Positions 53,201 through 61,998 of a DNA stretch of 64,000 nucleotides are shown here, piece after piece. A program made the position numbers and the translations under genes. Positions within the stretch are counted from its first letter, which is position 1. Each line of letters opens with the position of its first letter. The notes beneath the pieces were generated by a model. It was given only the letters and a program-made list of their open reading frames with translations. It was not told the DNA's origin and did no database searches. Source of the DNA: Tenacibaculum tangerinum (lineage in GTDB: Bacteria > Bacteroidota > Bacteroidia > Flavobacteriales > Flavobacteriaceae). The stretch is from the NCBI RefSeq assembly GCF_029853675.1, contig NZ_CP122539.1, positions 3,119,001 through 3,183,000 of the forward strand. The letters are read 5' to 3'.

Positions 53201-54217
53201 ATGATAATAATATTTACAAGTGAAAATGAACTATCAACATTACAAGTTGCAAAGTTATTAAGATATTATAAAAAAGAGTTTTATATAGTAAATCCAGATG
53301 AAGATGTTTTTAAGTTTAGTCGTTTAAATCAAGAAGGAATATTTTTTTATCATTCCGTTTTAAAAAAAGAAATTAATTTTTTAAAAGTTACAGCATGCTG
53401 GTGGAGAAGAACAGGTTTGGGGATTAACAATTTTATAAAATCTCATAAATATTCTGAAAAAATTGTTAAGAATAAGAATCATAATTTCAAAGAATTAATT
53501 AATGGAAAAGAAAATCCTTTAAGTTCTGAATTTAAAGATTTGAGAGAATACATTTTTCAGAGAGTATTTGAAACAGCTGAAATAAATTTAGGTCACCCTA
53601 AACTTTTTGGATTAAACAGGTTGAATATTTTGAATTTGGCAAATAATTATGGATTGAAAGCACCGAATTATGAAGTTGTGAGTAATGCAAATCAAATTCC
53701 AAAATCCAAGTTTATAGGCAATCTTTTTGTAACTAAAGCCATCTCTAATGGGTTATACAATTTAGTTGATGGTAAGTCATACTATACCTATACAGAACTC
53801 CAATCTAAAAATGCTTTTAAGGGTAAAAATATAAATTTATTTCCCTCATTATTGATGGAGGTAATAGAGAAAAAGTTTGAAATAAGATCTTTTTATATTG
53901 ATGGGAAATTTTATAGTATGGCCATTTTTTCGCAATCTAATGAACAAACAGAAGTAGATTTCAGAAAGTATAGTGAAACTAAACCAAATAAAACAGAGCC
54001 CTACAAATTGCCCGATGAAATTGAAATTAAACTGGATAAATTATTTAAACAGATTGGTTTAAATACTGGTTCAGTGGATTTAATTGTGGATAATAATAAT
54101 GAATATGTATTTCTTGAAATAAACCCAGTTGGTCAATATGGTATGACAAGTGAGCCTTGTAACTATAACTTAGATAATGTAATTGCAAATTTTTTAATAT
54201 ATGGAACTATTAGTTAA
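53201..54217 (+). CDS. gwsG: ATP-grasp peptide ligase of the grasp-with-spasm system
   Basis: A 338-residue ATP-grasp enzyme matching the GwsG type: TACWWRRTGLGINNF near the front, HPKLFGLNRLNILNLANNYG, the ATP-binding LFVTKAISNGLYNLV, EVIEKKFEIRSFYIDGKFYS and the metal-binding end LIVDNNNEYVFLEINPVGQY. By family it activates Asp/Glu side chains with ATP and links them to Ser/Thr/Lys (ester or amide), as in graspetides; the precursors' D/S/T/K-rich cores fit. 71 bases after precursor 2; overlaps the next small gene. Confidence 0.92.
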   Translation: MIIIFTSENELSTLQVAKLLRYYKKEFYIVNPDEDVFKFSRLNQEGIFFYHSVLKKEINFLKVTACWWRRTGLGINNFIKSHKYSEKIVKNKNHNFKELINGKENPLSSEFKDLREYIFQRVFETAEINLGHPKLFGLNRLNILNLANNYGLKAPNYEVVSNANQIPKSKFIGNLFVTKAISNGLYNLVDGKSYYTYTELQSKNAFKGKNINLFPSLLMEVIEKKFEIRSFYIDGKFYSMAIFSQSNEQTEVDFRKYSETKPNKTEPYKLPDEIEIKLDKLFKQIGLNTGSVDLIVDNNNEYVFLEINPVGQYGMTSEPCNYNLDNVIANFLIYGTIS

Positions 54218-54431
54218 AAAAATTGAACTAAAAATAGAAGATTTAGAGAATTTACCTTTATTTTTTAAAGTAATTTATTTTAATGAAATGTCTGATCTTG
54301 AAGATGAAAACAAGTTAATGAAATTTAATAAGAGTTTAAATGCTATACAAATGAGGCATTATGAACCTAGTAGAGTAATCTGTAATTCTATAAATACTAA
54401 TTATTTTAAACCTAACCAAGATGAATTATAA
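54201..54431 (+). CDS. Small protein linking gwsG and gwsS, 76 aa
   Basis: Unrecognised. It overlaps the end of the ATP-grasp gene by 17 bases and the start of the SPASM gene by 11 bases, so all three are translationally coupled. Sequence is helical and charged (LKIEDLENLPLFFKVIYFNE) with a Cys near the end (RVICNSINTNYF). It could be a partner or specificity subunit of the maturases. Confidence 0.68.
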   Translation: MELLVKKIELKIEDLENLPLFFKVIYFNEMSDLEDENKLMKFNKSLNAIQMRHYEPSRVICNSINTNYFKPNQDEL

Positions 54432-55464
54432 TTTAACCAATTATTTTATATTATCTTCTAGTTGTAGTATAACCAAAGGAGCAAAAAGAAGTTTAATTCA
54501 AGATTTTATTAGAGGAACATCTAATTTAATCTCAAATGAATACTTTGATTTGATAAATTACATTAATCGTAAAAGAATTAATGATGTTTTGAAAGAAATT
54601 GACGATAGTTCTTCAAAATTTTTTTTTGATTTTCTCAACTTTATGTATGAAAACGAATATGCTTTTTTTGTTGATGAAATAACTTCTTTCCCCGAAAAAT
54701 CTAATATACTTTACGATGAGCACGTAGTGCTCAAAGATTGTATAATTGAAGTAGAAAAAGATGATTTTGATTTAAATATATTTAAGTCAAATATAAAACA
54801 ACTTGATAGTATAATGTGTCAAGATATTCAGTTGTGGTTTAAAGATGAAATTGATTCTTGTTTGTTATTAGATATTATCAATTTTACTAGTAGTTTTGAT
54901 TTTCAATGTATAGAGCCTTATTTTAACCATTCTCAGCTTTTTGAAGAAGAATTTTATTTAAAGATAATTGATGAGCACCCTTGTATAAGCAAAATATGTT
55001 TATTTAATGCCGAAAGTTCTTACGTACATGATATAATGAGTATTCATGAGAATAAACATCCTATGCTGATGGGGCAGTTAATTTATATTAGTCATCCTTT
55101 AAGCTCAAATAATTGTGGAATTATAAATTTTGAAAGTCTCTCATTTGGCGATGAAAATCAATTTAGGGCTAATAAAAAATTTAATAGCTGTCTATATAAG
55201 AAGCTAACAATAGACTCGAAAGGAAATTTAAAAAACTGTCCACATTTAACTACAAACAGTAACGATAATACAATTGCTAATGTGGTTAGTAACCCTGATT
55301 TTCAGAAGATGTGGCTCATAAAAAAAGATGATATTGAAATATGTAAAGACTGCGAGTTTAGATACAATTGTAATGATTGTAGAGCTTTTACTGTAAAAGC
55401 AAACTATGTGTATTCTAAACCATTAAAATGTACTTATAACCCTTATACAAACGAATGGGCTTGA
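54421..55464 (+). CDS. gwsS: SPASM-domain peptide maturase of the grasp-with-spasm system
   Basis: A 347-residue protein matching the GwsS type: an N-terminal part without the radical-SAM CxxxCxxC motif and a C-terminal SPASM-like cysteine set, seen as Cys257, Cys273 (FNSCLYKKLT; KNCPHLTT) and Cys308/311/317/320 (ICKDCEFRYNCNDC), with a later LKCTYNPYTNEW. Such proteins likely hold iron-sulfur clusters but their reaction is not established. Overlaps the ABC exporter start by 10 bases (ATGGGCTTGA). Confidence 0.92.
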   Translation: MNYNLTNYFILSSSCSITKGAKRSLIQDFIRGTSNLISNEYFDLINYINRKRINDVLKEIDDSSSKFFFDFLNFMYENEYAFFVDEITSFPEKSNILYDEHVVLKDCIIEVEKDDFDLNIFKSNIKQLDSIMCQDIQLWFKDEIDSCLLLDIINFTSSFDFQCIEPYFNHSQLFEEEFYLKIIDEHPCISKICLFNAESSYVHDIMSIHENKHPMLMGQLIYISHPLSSNNCGIINFESLSFGDENQFRANKKFNSCLYKKLTIDSKGNLKNCPHLTTNSNDNTIANVVSNPDFQKMWLIKKDDIEICKDCEFRYNCNDCRAFTVKANYVYSKPLKCTYNPYTNEWA

Positions 55465-57668
55465 AAAGTTTTTTGAAAAAATTCCCTCATGTTTCTCAAC
55501 ATGATCATATGGACTGTGGTCCAGCATGTTTAGCTATTATTTCAAAATATTATGGCAAAGAATATTCTATACAAGAATTAAGAGAATATTGTTCTTTGGC
55601 TAGAGATGGAGTTACAATGTTAGGCATTGAAGATGGAGCGTTAGAGATAGGCTTTGAAACAATTGCGGTACAAATTTCTACACAAGATTTAATAATAAAG
55701 AATCCTCTACCTTGTATTTTATATTGGGATAATAATCATTTTGTTGTATTATACAAAATAACTAAATCTATTTTTACAAATAATTATTATTTTCATATTT
55801 CTGATCCAGCCTTTGGAAGAATAAAAATAAAACAATCTGATTTTGAAAAAGTATGGTTAAATAATAATAGTAAGGGTATTGCTTTAATTCTTAATACAAA
55901 AGATTCTTTTTTTGAAAAGACACCTAAATACGTTAATAAGTTTACTTTTTCGAATATTATTAATATAATAAAACCGAACAAAAAAGAGTTTTTTATACTC
56001 CTGTTTGGGTTTTTATTTAGTAGTTTCTTTACTCTAATATTTCCATACCTAACACAAGCATTAATTGATATTGGAATCAGTGACAAAAACCTAAACTACA
56101 TTTTTTTAATATTACTGGCACAACTTTTTCTGTTTTTTGGTACAACAATAATAGACGTAGTCAGAAGTTGGGTTTTAATGTTTGTCAACTCAATGATTAA
56201 TATTCAGATTATTGCAGATTTTTTAAATAAGATAATAAAGTTACCTTTTCATTTTTTTGACACAAAACAATTAGGTGATTTCACATCAAGAATTCAAGAT
56301 CATCATAGGATTCAAGAGTTTTTAACCTCGCAAAGTCTTATAGTTGTTTTTTCATCATTCAATTTTATTATTTACTTCTTTGTTTTGTCTTTTTATGATC
56401 CTAAAATTCTTATTATATATTTATCTCTAACATTGATATCAATAATTTGGTCTTTATATTTTCTTAAGAAAATTGAACGGCTAGACTATAATAGGTTTAG
56501 TTATTTAAAAGCAGCCCAACAAAATGTTTTTGAATTAGTCAACGGAATTGTAGAAATAAAACTAAATAATACCGAAGAATATAAAGTTAATAAATGGCAA
56601 GCTAATCAGTCAAAGCTTTTCTCTGTAGACTTTGAATCTTTAAAAGTTACCCAATACCAAAACTTAGGTTTTGAATTTATTAATCAACTTAAAAATATAT
56701 TAATAATTTTCATTGCTGCTCGAGAAGTGATTATCGGAAATATTACATTGGGAACATTACTAGCGATTAGCTACATCATTGGAATGATGAATAACCCCCT
56801 TAGCCAATTGATAGAGTTTTTAAAATCTTGGCAATTTGCAAAACTAAGTTTTTTTAGATTGAATGAAGTTCAATTAATGGAAAATGAAGATAATAAATCC
56901 GATATTTTAGTTTCAGATTTTTCACAGAATAGTTTTATTGAGATTTCTAACTTAGACTTTCATTATCATGGTTTTCGTTCTCCAAAAGTTATTAATAATT
57001 TAAGTATTAAAATCCCGTTTGGAAAAACTACAGCTATAGTTGGTGAAAGTGGTAGTGGTAAAACCACACTTATGAAGCTTTTGTTAAAATTTTATTCGCC
57101 ATCAAAAGGTGAAATTAATTATTCAGGTTTTCCTATAAGTGATATTTCAGCAAAGGACTTAAGAAAAAACTGTGGTGTAGTGATGCAAGACGGTTATATA
57201 TTTTCAGATACATTAGAAAGGAATATTGCAACTGGTTCTGAAGAGATAGATAATTCTAAACTTGAAAATGCTGTTAAAATAGCCAATTTACAAGATTATG
57301 TAGATAGTTTACCTCAAGGATATAAAACTATGTTAGGGTCTGGAGGGAATGGTGTTTCTGGAGGGCAAAAACAAAGAATTTTAATAGCAAGAGCTGTTTA
57401 TAAGAATCCTAAATTCATATTTTTCGATGAAGCTACATCTTCTTTAGATGCTGAAAATGAAAAAATAATATATGATAATTTGGATTTGTTTTTTAAGGGA
57501 AAAACAGTCGTGAAAATTGCTCATAGATTATCTACGGTAAAGAATGCAAATCAAATTATCGTAATTAAAAAAGGTAAAATTGTTGAAATAGGAAATCATA
57601 AAAAATTAGTATCCAATAAAGGAGTGTATTACAATTTAGTGAAAAATCAATTAGAATTAAGTGTTTAG
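55455..57668 (+). CDS. Peptidase-containing ABC exporter (PCAT, C39 type)
   Basis: A 737-residue exporter that cuts the leader after GG and secretes the peptide. The C39 peptidase domain (1-135) has catalytic Cys21 (HMDCGPACLAIIS), His95 (WDNNHFVVLY) and Asp117 (ISDPAFG). The membrane domain is about 165-450; the ATPase has Walker A GESGSGKTT at about 530, signature NGVSGGQKQRILIA and Walker B KFIFFDEATSSLD, ending HRLSTVKNANQIIV. It is complete and overlaps the SPASM gene. Confidence 0.95.
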   Translation: MGLKSFLKKFPHVSQHDHMDCGPACLAIISKYYGKEYSIQELREYCSLARDGVTMLGIEDGALEIGFETIAVQISTQDLIIKNPLPCILYWDNNHFVVLYKITKSIFTNNYYFHISDPAFGRIKIKQSDFEKVWLNNNSKGIALILNTKDSFFEKTPKYVNKFTFSNIINIIKPNKKEFFILLFGFLFSSFFTLIFPYLTQALIDIGISDKNLNYIFLILLAQLFLFFGTTIIDVVRSWVLMFVNSMINIQIIADFLNKIIKLPFHFFDTKQLGDFTSRIQDHHRIQEFLTSQSLIVVFSSFNFIIYFFVLSFYDPKILIIYLSLTLISIIWSLYFLKKIERLDYNRFSYLKAAQQNVFELVNGIVEIKLNNTEEYKVNKWQANQSKLFSVDFESLKVTQYQNLGFEFINQLKNILIIFIAAREVIIGNITLGTLLAISYIIGMMNNPLSQLIEFLKSWQFAKLSFFRLNEVQLMENEDNKSDILVSDFSQNSFIEISNLDFHYHGFRSPKVINNLSIKIPFGKTTAIVGESGSGKTTLMKLLLKFYSPSKGEINYSGFPISDISAKDLRKNCGVVMQDGYIFSDTLERNIATGSEEIDNSKLENAVKIANLQDYVDSLPQGYKTMLGSGGNGVSGGQKQRILIARAVYKNPKFIFFDEATSSLDAENEKIIYDNLDLFFKGKTVVKIAHRLSTVKNANQIIVIKKGKIVEIGNHKKLVSNKGVYYNLVKNQLELSV

Positions 57669-57673
57669 AGTTT

Positions 57674-57838
57674 ATGAAAAAAGAATTTATTAATAGGAAA
57701 GACTTTTTTATTGTGAATTATGGTTTGTACATAATCATAATTGCCTCTTTAATAATTATAATTACGCTTCTTATTATCAAGTTTGATGATAAATCTGTTC
57801 TGGAAAGAGTTTTGGATTATTATTTAAATAAAAAATAA
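57674..57838 (+). CDS. Small single-helix membrane protein, 54 aa
   Basis: ATG 57674, 5 bases after the exporter stop. One central helix (YIIIIASLIIIITLLIIKF) with short charged ends (KKEFINRK; LERVLDYYLNKK). No family. Same operon as the exporter, so it may be an accessory, an immunity protein, or an anchor for HlyD-type export, but nothing in the sequence decides. Confidence 0.68.
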   Translation: MKKEFINRKDFFIVNYGLYIIIIASLIIIITLLIIKFDDKSVLERVLDYYLNKK

Positions 57839-57893
57839 AGAAGGTAAAAGTTGACACCTAAAAAATGTAATTGACAATTAAAATTTCATAGTT

Positions 57894-58068
57894 ATGAAAA
57901 CAAAAAAAATAATCTCTTAGAGTTAAAAATCCAAAGTTTAGAAATTAGTAAAATCTTAGAAGTTAAGGAGTGTCATGTTCAAGAGGAGCCACAACCTCTA
58001 GAAAGTTTGTAACGCATTCAAGTAGTTATGAAAGTGATCCTGCAAGTAGATATGATAATGACTATTAA
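57894..58068 (+). pseudogene. Third peptide precursor, degenerate
   Basis: From ATG 57894 the frame stops at once, but with an added base in the A tract after MKTK it reads a leader NLLELKIQSLEISKILEVK, and after a second shift at AAGGAG (lost GG region) it reads GVSCSRGATTSRKFVTHSSS then YESDPASRYDNDY and TAA. So it is a precursor like the other two (LLEVKGG-type leader end, Ser/Thr/Asp/Arg-rich core, one Cys) that decayed by frameshifts, or its A tracts vary. Unlike the other two it has no hairpin after it. Confidence 0.78.
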
Positions 58069-58080
58069 AACAATTAAAAA

Positions 58081-58464
58081 ATGAAAAATTCAATTAAAAT
58101 ATTATTGACTTTAATTTCTCTAACAATTTATTTATCAATGTATAAGCCAAAAAAAGAGAGTAACTATGAAATTAGATTTCATTATAATCATGGTGCTATA
58201 GGGTTATTATGTGATAATGATTGTTCTTGGACTGATTTATATATACGTAAAAAATCATTTTATATAAATGAGCATGGTATGGTGGATATAAAAAGCGACT
58301 TAGATGCTTTAAAACAATCAACCTTTTTATTTTCTGTCGAGAAAAAAGGAAATAAAATTCATTTAAAATCCTTAAAGGGATCTGACTGGGAAGATCTGTC
58401 ATTTATAATCCCTAGGAATAAAAATAATTCAATTGTTGTTAATAGTAAAGGAATAGAAGAATAA
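58081..58464 (+). CDS. Exported hypothetical protein in the peptide locus, 127 aa
   Basis: Start ATG 58081. N-terminal hydrophobic signal or anchor (KILLTLISLTIYLSMYK), then a mostly beta domain (EIRFHYNHGAIGLLCDNDCS, YIRKKSFYINEHGMVDIKSD). Two Cys in LLCDNDCSW could pair. Three bases before the VKOR-thioredoxin gene. Candidate immunity or carrier protein; no family recognised. Confidence 0.65.
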   Translation: MKNSIKILLTLISLTIYLSMYKPKKESNYEIRFHYNHGAIGLLCDNDCSWTDLYIRKKSFYINEHGMVDIKSDLDALKQSTFLFSVEKKGNKIHLKSLKGSDWEDLSFIIPRNKNNSIVVNSKGIEE

Positions 58465-58467
58465 AGT

Positions 58468-60027
58468 ATGGATTATCATAAAATTACTACCTTATTAAAG
58501 GAGTATAATTATTTTATAATTAAGGAAGATTGGGATAAGTCTGTTAAGGATCATCCAGATTTTCCTCAGTTAAATTCTATTGCTGATATTTTTAATCAAT
58601 ATGGAATTGACAACTATATAGCCCAAGTTCCCAAAGAATTATTTGATGATTTACCAGAGATTTTTATCGGGATGGTTGATTTTGATGGAAGTATAGAAAC
58701 CTTAATAGTTAATATTAGCGATAAAAGTAGTATTAATTTAATTTTTTTCGATTCTGTTAGTCAAGTAACAAAAGATGAATTTTTGAGAATTTGGAATGGT
58801 TACATTTTAGTTATTGAAGAAAACGAACAAACGATAGACACTCCAAAAAAAATAATAGATTTTAAACCTTATTTCTCGAAACTACTCCTCTTATTAGTTT
58901 TCATTTCATTCTCAATAATGGGATATTACTTCAATTTTTTAAACTATAAATCTGCTTCTTTATTGTTTATAAATAGTTTGGGCATATTCTTAAGTTTTTT
59001 AGCAGTAAAAGAAAGTTTAGGTTTTGGTAATAAACATACGTTCAAAGTATGCTCAACAATAAAAAATGGAAATTGTAACCAAGTCATAAAGTCAGAAAGT
59101 GCACATCTGTTTTTAGGAATTACTTATAGTGATCTATCTCTCATCTTTTTTCTTTTTTCATTCATTATTAGTCTATTTGTTAAAAATCATCCTGAAGTTC
59201 TTAGTTTAAACTTTGTTATATTACCTCTAACTATTGGGGTAATCATTTTATCAATATATCAACAAAAGAACATTTTAAAAAAATGGTGTATAATTTGTTT
59301 AGGAATTTCATTTCTTGCTTTAATCCAATCTCTAATTATTATTTCTTCTTTTGAAGTTAATATTATTACAAGCTTTCGAAGTTTGTTTTTTTCTTTTTTT
59401 ATTTACCTATTAGTATTTACCCTTTTTTACAATGTAAAACCACTGCTAAATAAACTTAGTGATTTAACATTTGAAAAATATCAGAGAGGAGAAATCTATA
59501 AAAACAAGGAAGTTTTTGATTTATTTTCAAAAAATGAGATTTTGATTCCTAAAAAAGATTATGAAGATTTGTTTTCAATTAAATTGAATAATATTGAATC
59601 AAAAAACACACTTACTTTAGTTTTATCTCTTGACTGCAGTTATTGTAAATCAGTATATAATAGCTTTAGAAACCTCTTTTTTTATTATAAGAATAAAGTT
59701 AATTTTAAAGTAATATTCAATTTTGAAAAGGATAAAATGGATGAACATAATATAGAAATAATCAATAGAATATATAGCTTTAGGCATGATGTTAAAAAAG
59801 CTACGCAATCTTTGGATGAATTTTTATTGATGAATTACACAAGTCATAAGTGGTTAAGAAAATGGAAGAAGAAAGATTCATCTTTTACTGAAAAAATTTT
59901 AAAAAATATCGAAATACTTGAATCGAATAATTTAACAGATACTCCATGTTTACTGATTAATAATCGATTGTGCCCAAAAGAATACAGAGTTGAAGATATA
60001 AAGTATTTTTTAAATTCAATAATTTAG
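58468..60027 (+). CDS. VKOR-thioredoxin fusion with C39-like front domain
   Basis: A 519-residue membrane protein. A soluble N-terminal domain (1-130; FPQLNSIADIFNQYGIDNYI) resembles an inactive C39-like fold with catalytic Cys missing. A VKOR domain (about 136-345) has several helices and the four redox cysteines Cys195, Cys203 (CSTIKNGNC) and Cys274/277 (WCIIC). The C-terminal thioredoxin-like domain has CSYC (Cys390/393) and the cis-Pro region TPCLLINNRL. VKOR-Trx proteins make disulfides at the periplasmic side, so this enzyme likely oxidises the Cys-rich peptides during export. Confidence 0.88.
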   Translation: MDYHKITTLLKEYNYFIIKEDWDKSVKDHPDFPQLNSIADIFNQYGIDNYIAQVPKELFDDLPEIFIGMVDFDGSIETLIVNISDKSSINLIFFDSVSQVTKDEFLRIWNGYILVIEENEQTIDTPKKIIDFKPYFSKLLLLLVFISFSIMGYYFNFLNYKSASLLFINSLGIFLSFLAVKESLGFGNKHTFKVCSTIKNGNCNQVIKSESAHLFLGITYSDLSLIFFLFSFIISLFVKNHPEVLSLNFVILPLTIGVIILSIYQQKNILKKWCIICLGISFLALIQSLIIISSFEVNIITSFRSLFFSFFIYLLVFTLFYNVKPLLNKLSDLTFEKYQRGEIYKNKEVFDLFSKNEILIPKKDYEDLFSIKLNNIESKNTLTLVLSLDCSYCKSVYNSFRNLFFYYKNKVNFKVIFNFEKDKMDEHNIEIINRIYSFRHDVKKATQSLDEFLLMNYTSHKWLRKWKKKDSSFTEKILKNIEILESNNLTDTPCLLINNRLCPKEYRVEDIKYFLNSII

Positions 60028-60136
60028 TTAATGCTAATCAAAGTAAAATGTTGTTACTCTATTATTCTATGATTTTTTATTTAGTTTTCCCTTTTTTGGA
60101 AAACTACTATTGGAATAAATATTTAAATTAAAATTG

Positions 60137-61150
60137 ATGAATAAAGTTTCGTTTTGTATGGTTTGTATGAATAGATTGGAAAACCTAAGAAAAACCATTA
60201 AAAAAAATATTGAGGACAATATTAATTATCCGAATGTAGAGTTTATTTTACTAGACTATAATTCAAAAGACGGATTAGAGAATTGGGTTAAACAGAATTT
60301 AAATAATTATCTTGATTCTGGGATTTTAAAGTATTATAAAACTATTAAACCTAAATATTTTCATAGATCACATTCTAGAAATGTAGCTTTTAAGTTAGCA
60401 ACAGGAGACATTTTATGCAATCTTGATGCTGATAATTTTTTAGGAAAAGAATTTGCCCACTATATAAATTATCACTTTAGTTTCAGAGATGATATTTTTT
60501 TAATTTCAGGAAAAAAGGATGGTTCATATGGAAGAGTTTGTGTAAAAAGGAGAGATTTTTTTAGTATTAGGGGATATGATGAAAGAATGTCTGGTTGGGG
60601 GTTTGAAGATGATGATTTATATCATAGACTAGAAATGTTAGGTTTACAAAAAATCAAAATTTTCAAATCAAAATTTTTAAATTCAATTGAGCACGAGAGT
60701 AATGCTTCTTTTAGTAATGATAAAGAAGTACTTTCTGTAAAGCATATTTTAATCCATCATATAAATCGTCTTGAAAGTCATGTAATCTATTTGTTCGATA
60801 CGGGAAAATATAACATGGGTAGAGTTTTTAGAAAAAATGAATTTGAGTTAGATGAAATTCATTTAGATGAAGCATGGGAAGAAGGAACTTTTGTTAAAAA
60901 AAATAATTTTTTATTGCTGAAATCCGATACAACAAATCTAAAATTATTGGTTATAGATGAATTTAAGTCTTTTAAAAATTCAGAAGGAAAGATTTATAAG
61001 AAAATTTTTGAGAAAGAGTTGTTAGATTTTCTACTTATACAATTAACATCACTCAAAAATAAAAACATATTCCAATCGACGATAAAAAATGCAAAGGTAC
61101 AAGCTAATACTGAAAATAATTGGGGTCTTTCTAAATTAATTAAATCGTAA
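60137..61150 (+). CDS. Family 2 glycosyltransferase
   Basis: A 337-residue GT-A glycosyltransferase starting at ATG 60137 (an upstream TTG at 60134 is adjacent). Motifs: the opening VSFCMVCMNRLENLRKTI, acceptor loop HRSHSRNVAFKLATGDI, the metal-binding NLDADNFL, and GYDERMSGWGFEDDDLYHRL typical of galactosyltransferase-like proteins. It lies in the peptide locus, so glycosylation of the peptide or a carrier is the natural inference. Confidence 0.88.
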   Translation: MNKVSFCMVCMNRLENLRKTIKKNIEDNINYPNVEFILLDYNSKDGLENWVKQNLNNYLDSGILKYYKTIKPKYFHRSHSRNVAFKLATGDILCNLDADNFLGKEFAHYINYHFSFRDDIFLISGKKDGSYGRVCVKRRDFFSIRGYDERMSGWGFEDDDLYHRLEMLGLQKIKIFKSKFLNSIEHESNASFSNDKEVLSVKHILIHHINRLESHVIYLFDTGKYNMGRVFRKNEFELDEIHLDEAWEEGTFVKKNNFLLLKSDTTNLKLLVIDEFKSFKNSEGKIYKKIFEKELLDFLLIQLTSLKNKNIFQSTIKNAKVQANTENNWGLSKLIKS

Positions 61151-61152
61151 TT

Positions 61153-61995
61153 ATGATAATAAGATTCTCCATTTTTCTAGATAAAAAACTATTAACTAAC
61201 GTTATAGTTGACTTTTTAGAACCTTTAACAAGCAGGTTAATTCAATCTAATCAAGTAAAGTATGTTGATTATTCTATAAACTTTGAAGGTCTCTGGGTAC
61301 TTTTTTCTATTAATTCACATAAAATTAGAGAAGAGATTATCAATGATATTAGTAGTTCGTGGGAAACCTTTTCATCAAGCTTTAAAACAAATTTTAATTA
61401 TAATGAAGCTATAATTAATACATTATTCTTAAAATACCCTAATGGTTATTTAAAATTTTATAACTATAACATTAATGAAGCGGATCAAGAACTTTCTCCA
61501 AGAATATCGAAGTTTACTATGGGGAACATTCAAATTCTGAAATATTTTAATGATAATAAGGATGAAGAAAATAAAATTATTTTATTTTTTATTTTTTTGT
61601 ACTGTATAGGGGGCTATTCTTTTTTTGAAATAAATAAAATCTGTAGTGTTTTGATAGATTCATTTTCATTCAATAATGAAAATAAAAAAAACATAGTTGT
61701 CAGGGCTAAGAATGTAGTCAATAAAAACTATAAAGAGCTTAAAAGATATTTTGATGATTGTTTTTTCGAACTTTCTAAATTTAATCAAGATTCTAGTTTA
61801 GTGAGTAGTGATTGGCAACTAGTGTCCAAATGGAAATTTTTTTATGGCAACCTTATTAATACAGATAGTATTAAAGAAGAAGATAGATTAATAAATTTAT
61901 TTGATAAATATAAAAATCAATTAATGATCAGCTCAGGAGAAGCATATTTTATTTTAGAAATTATACATCAGACTGTGGGAGAGAGTATTTCCTAA
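61153..61995 (+). CDS. Unrecognised protein at the end of the peptide locus, 280 aa
   Basis: Not assigned. Soluble, rich in Phe, Tyr, Asn and Ile, with two Cys (CIGGYSFFEINKICS, DDCFFELSK). It starts 2 bases after the glycosyltransferase stop. The C-terminal end GESIS followed by TAA lies 3 bases before IS982 copy 3, and whether the native gene was longer is unclear. I considered a lantibiotic dehydratase/thiopeptide-type partner but the RYGG-type motif is missing. Confidence 0.6.
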   Translation: MIIRFSIFLDKKLLTNVIVDFLEPLTSRLIQSNQVKYVDYSINFEGLWVLFSINSHKIREEIINDISSSWETFSSSFKTNFNYNEAIINTLFLKYPNGYLKFYNYNINEADQELSPRISKFTMGNIQILKYFNDNKDEENKIILFFIFLYCIGGYSFFEINKICSVLIDSFSFNNENKKNIVVRAKNVVNKNYKELKRYFDDCFFELSKFNQDSSLVSSDWQLVSKWKFFYGNLINTDSIKEEDRLINLFDKYKNQLMISSGEAYFILEIIHQTVGESIS

Positions 61996-61998
61996 ATA

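Noticed and set aside
61153..61995. Thiopeptide-type dehydratase/SpaB C-terminal domain
   Set aside because: The conserved R-YGG type motif and the usual domain layout are not present.
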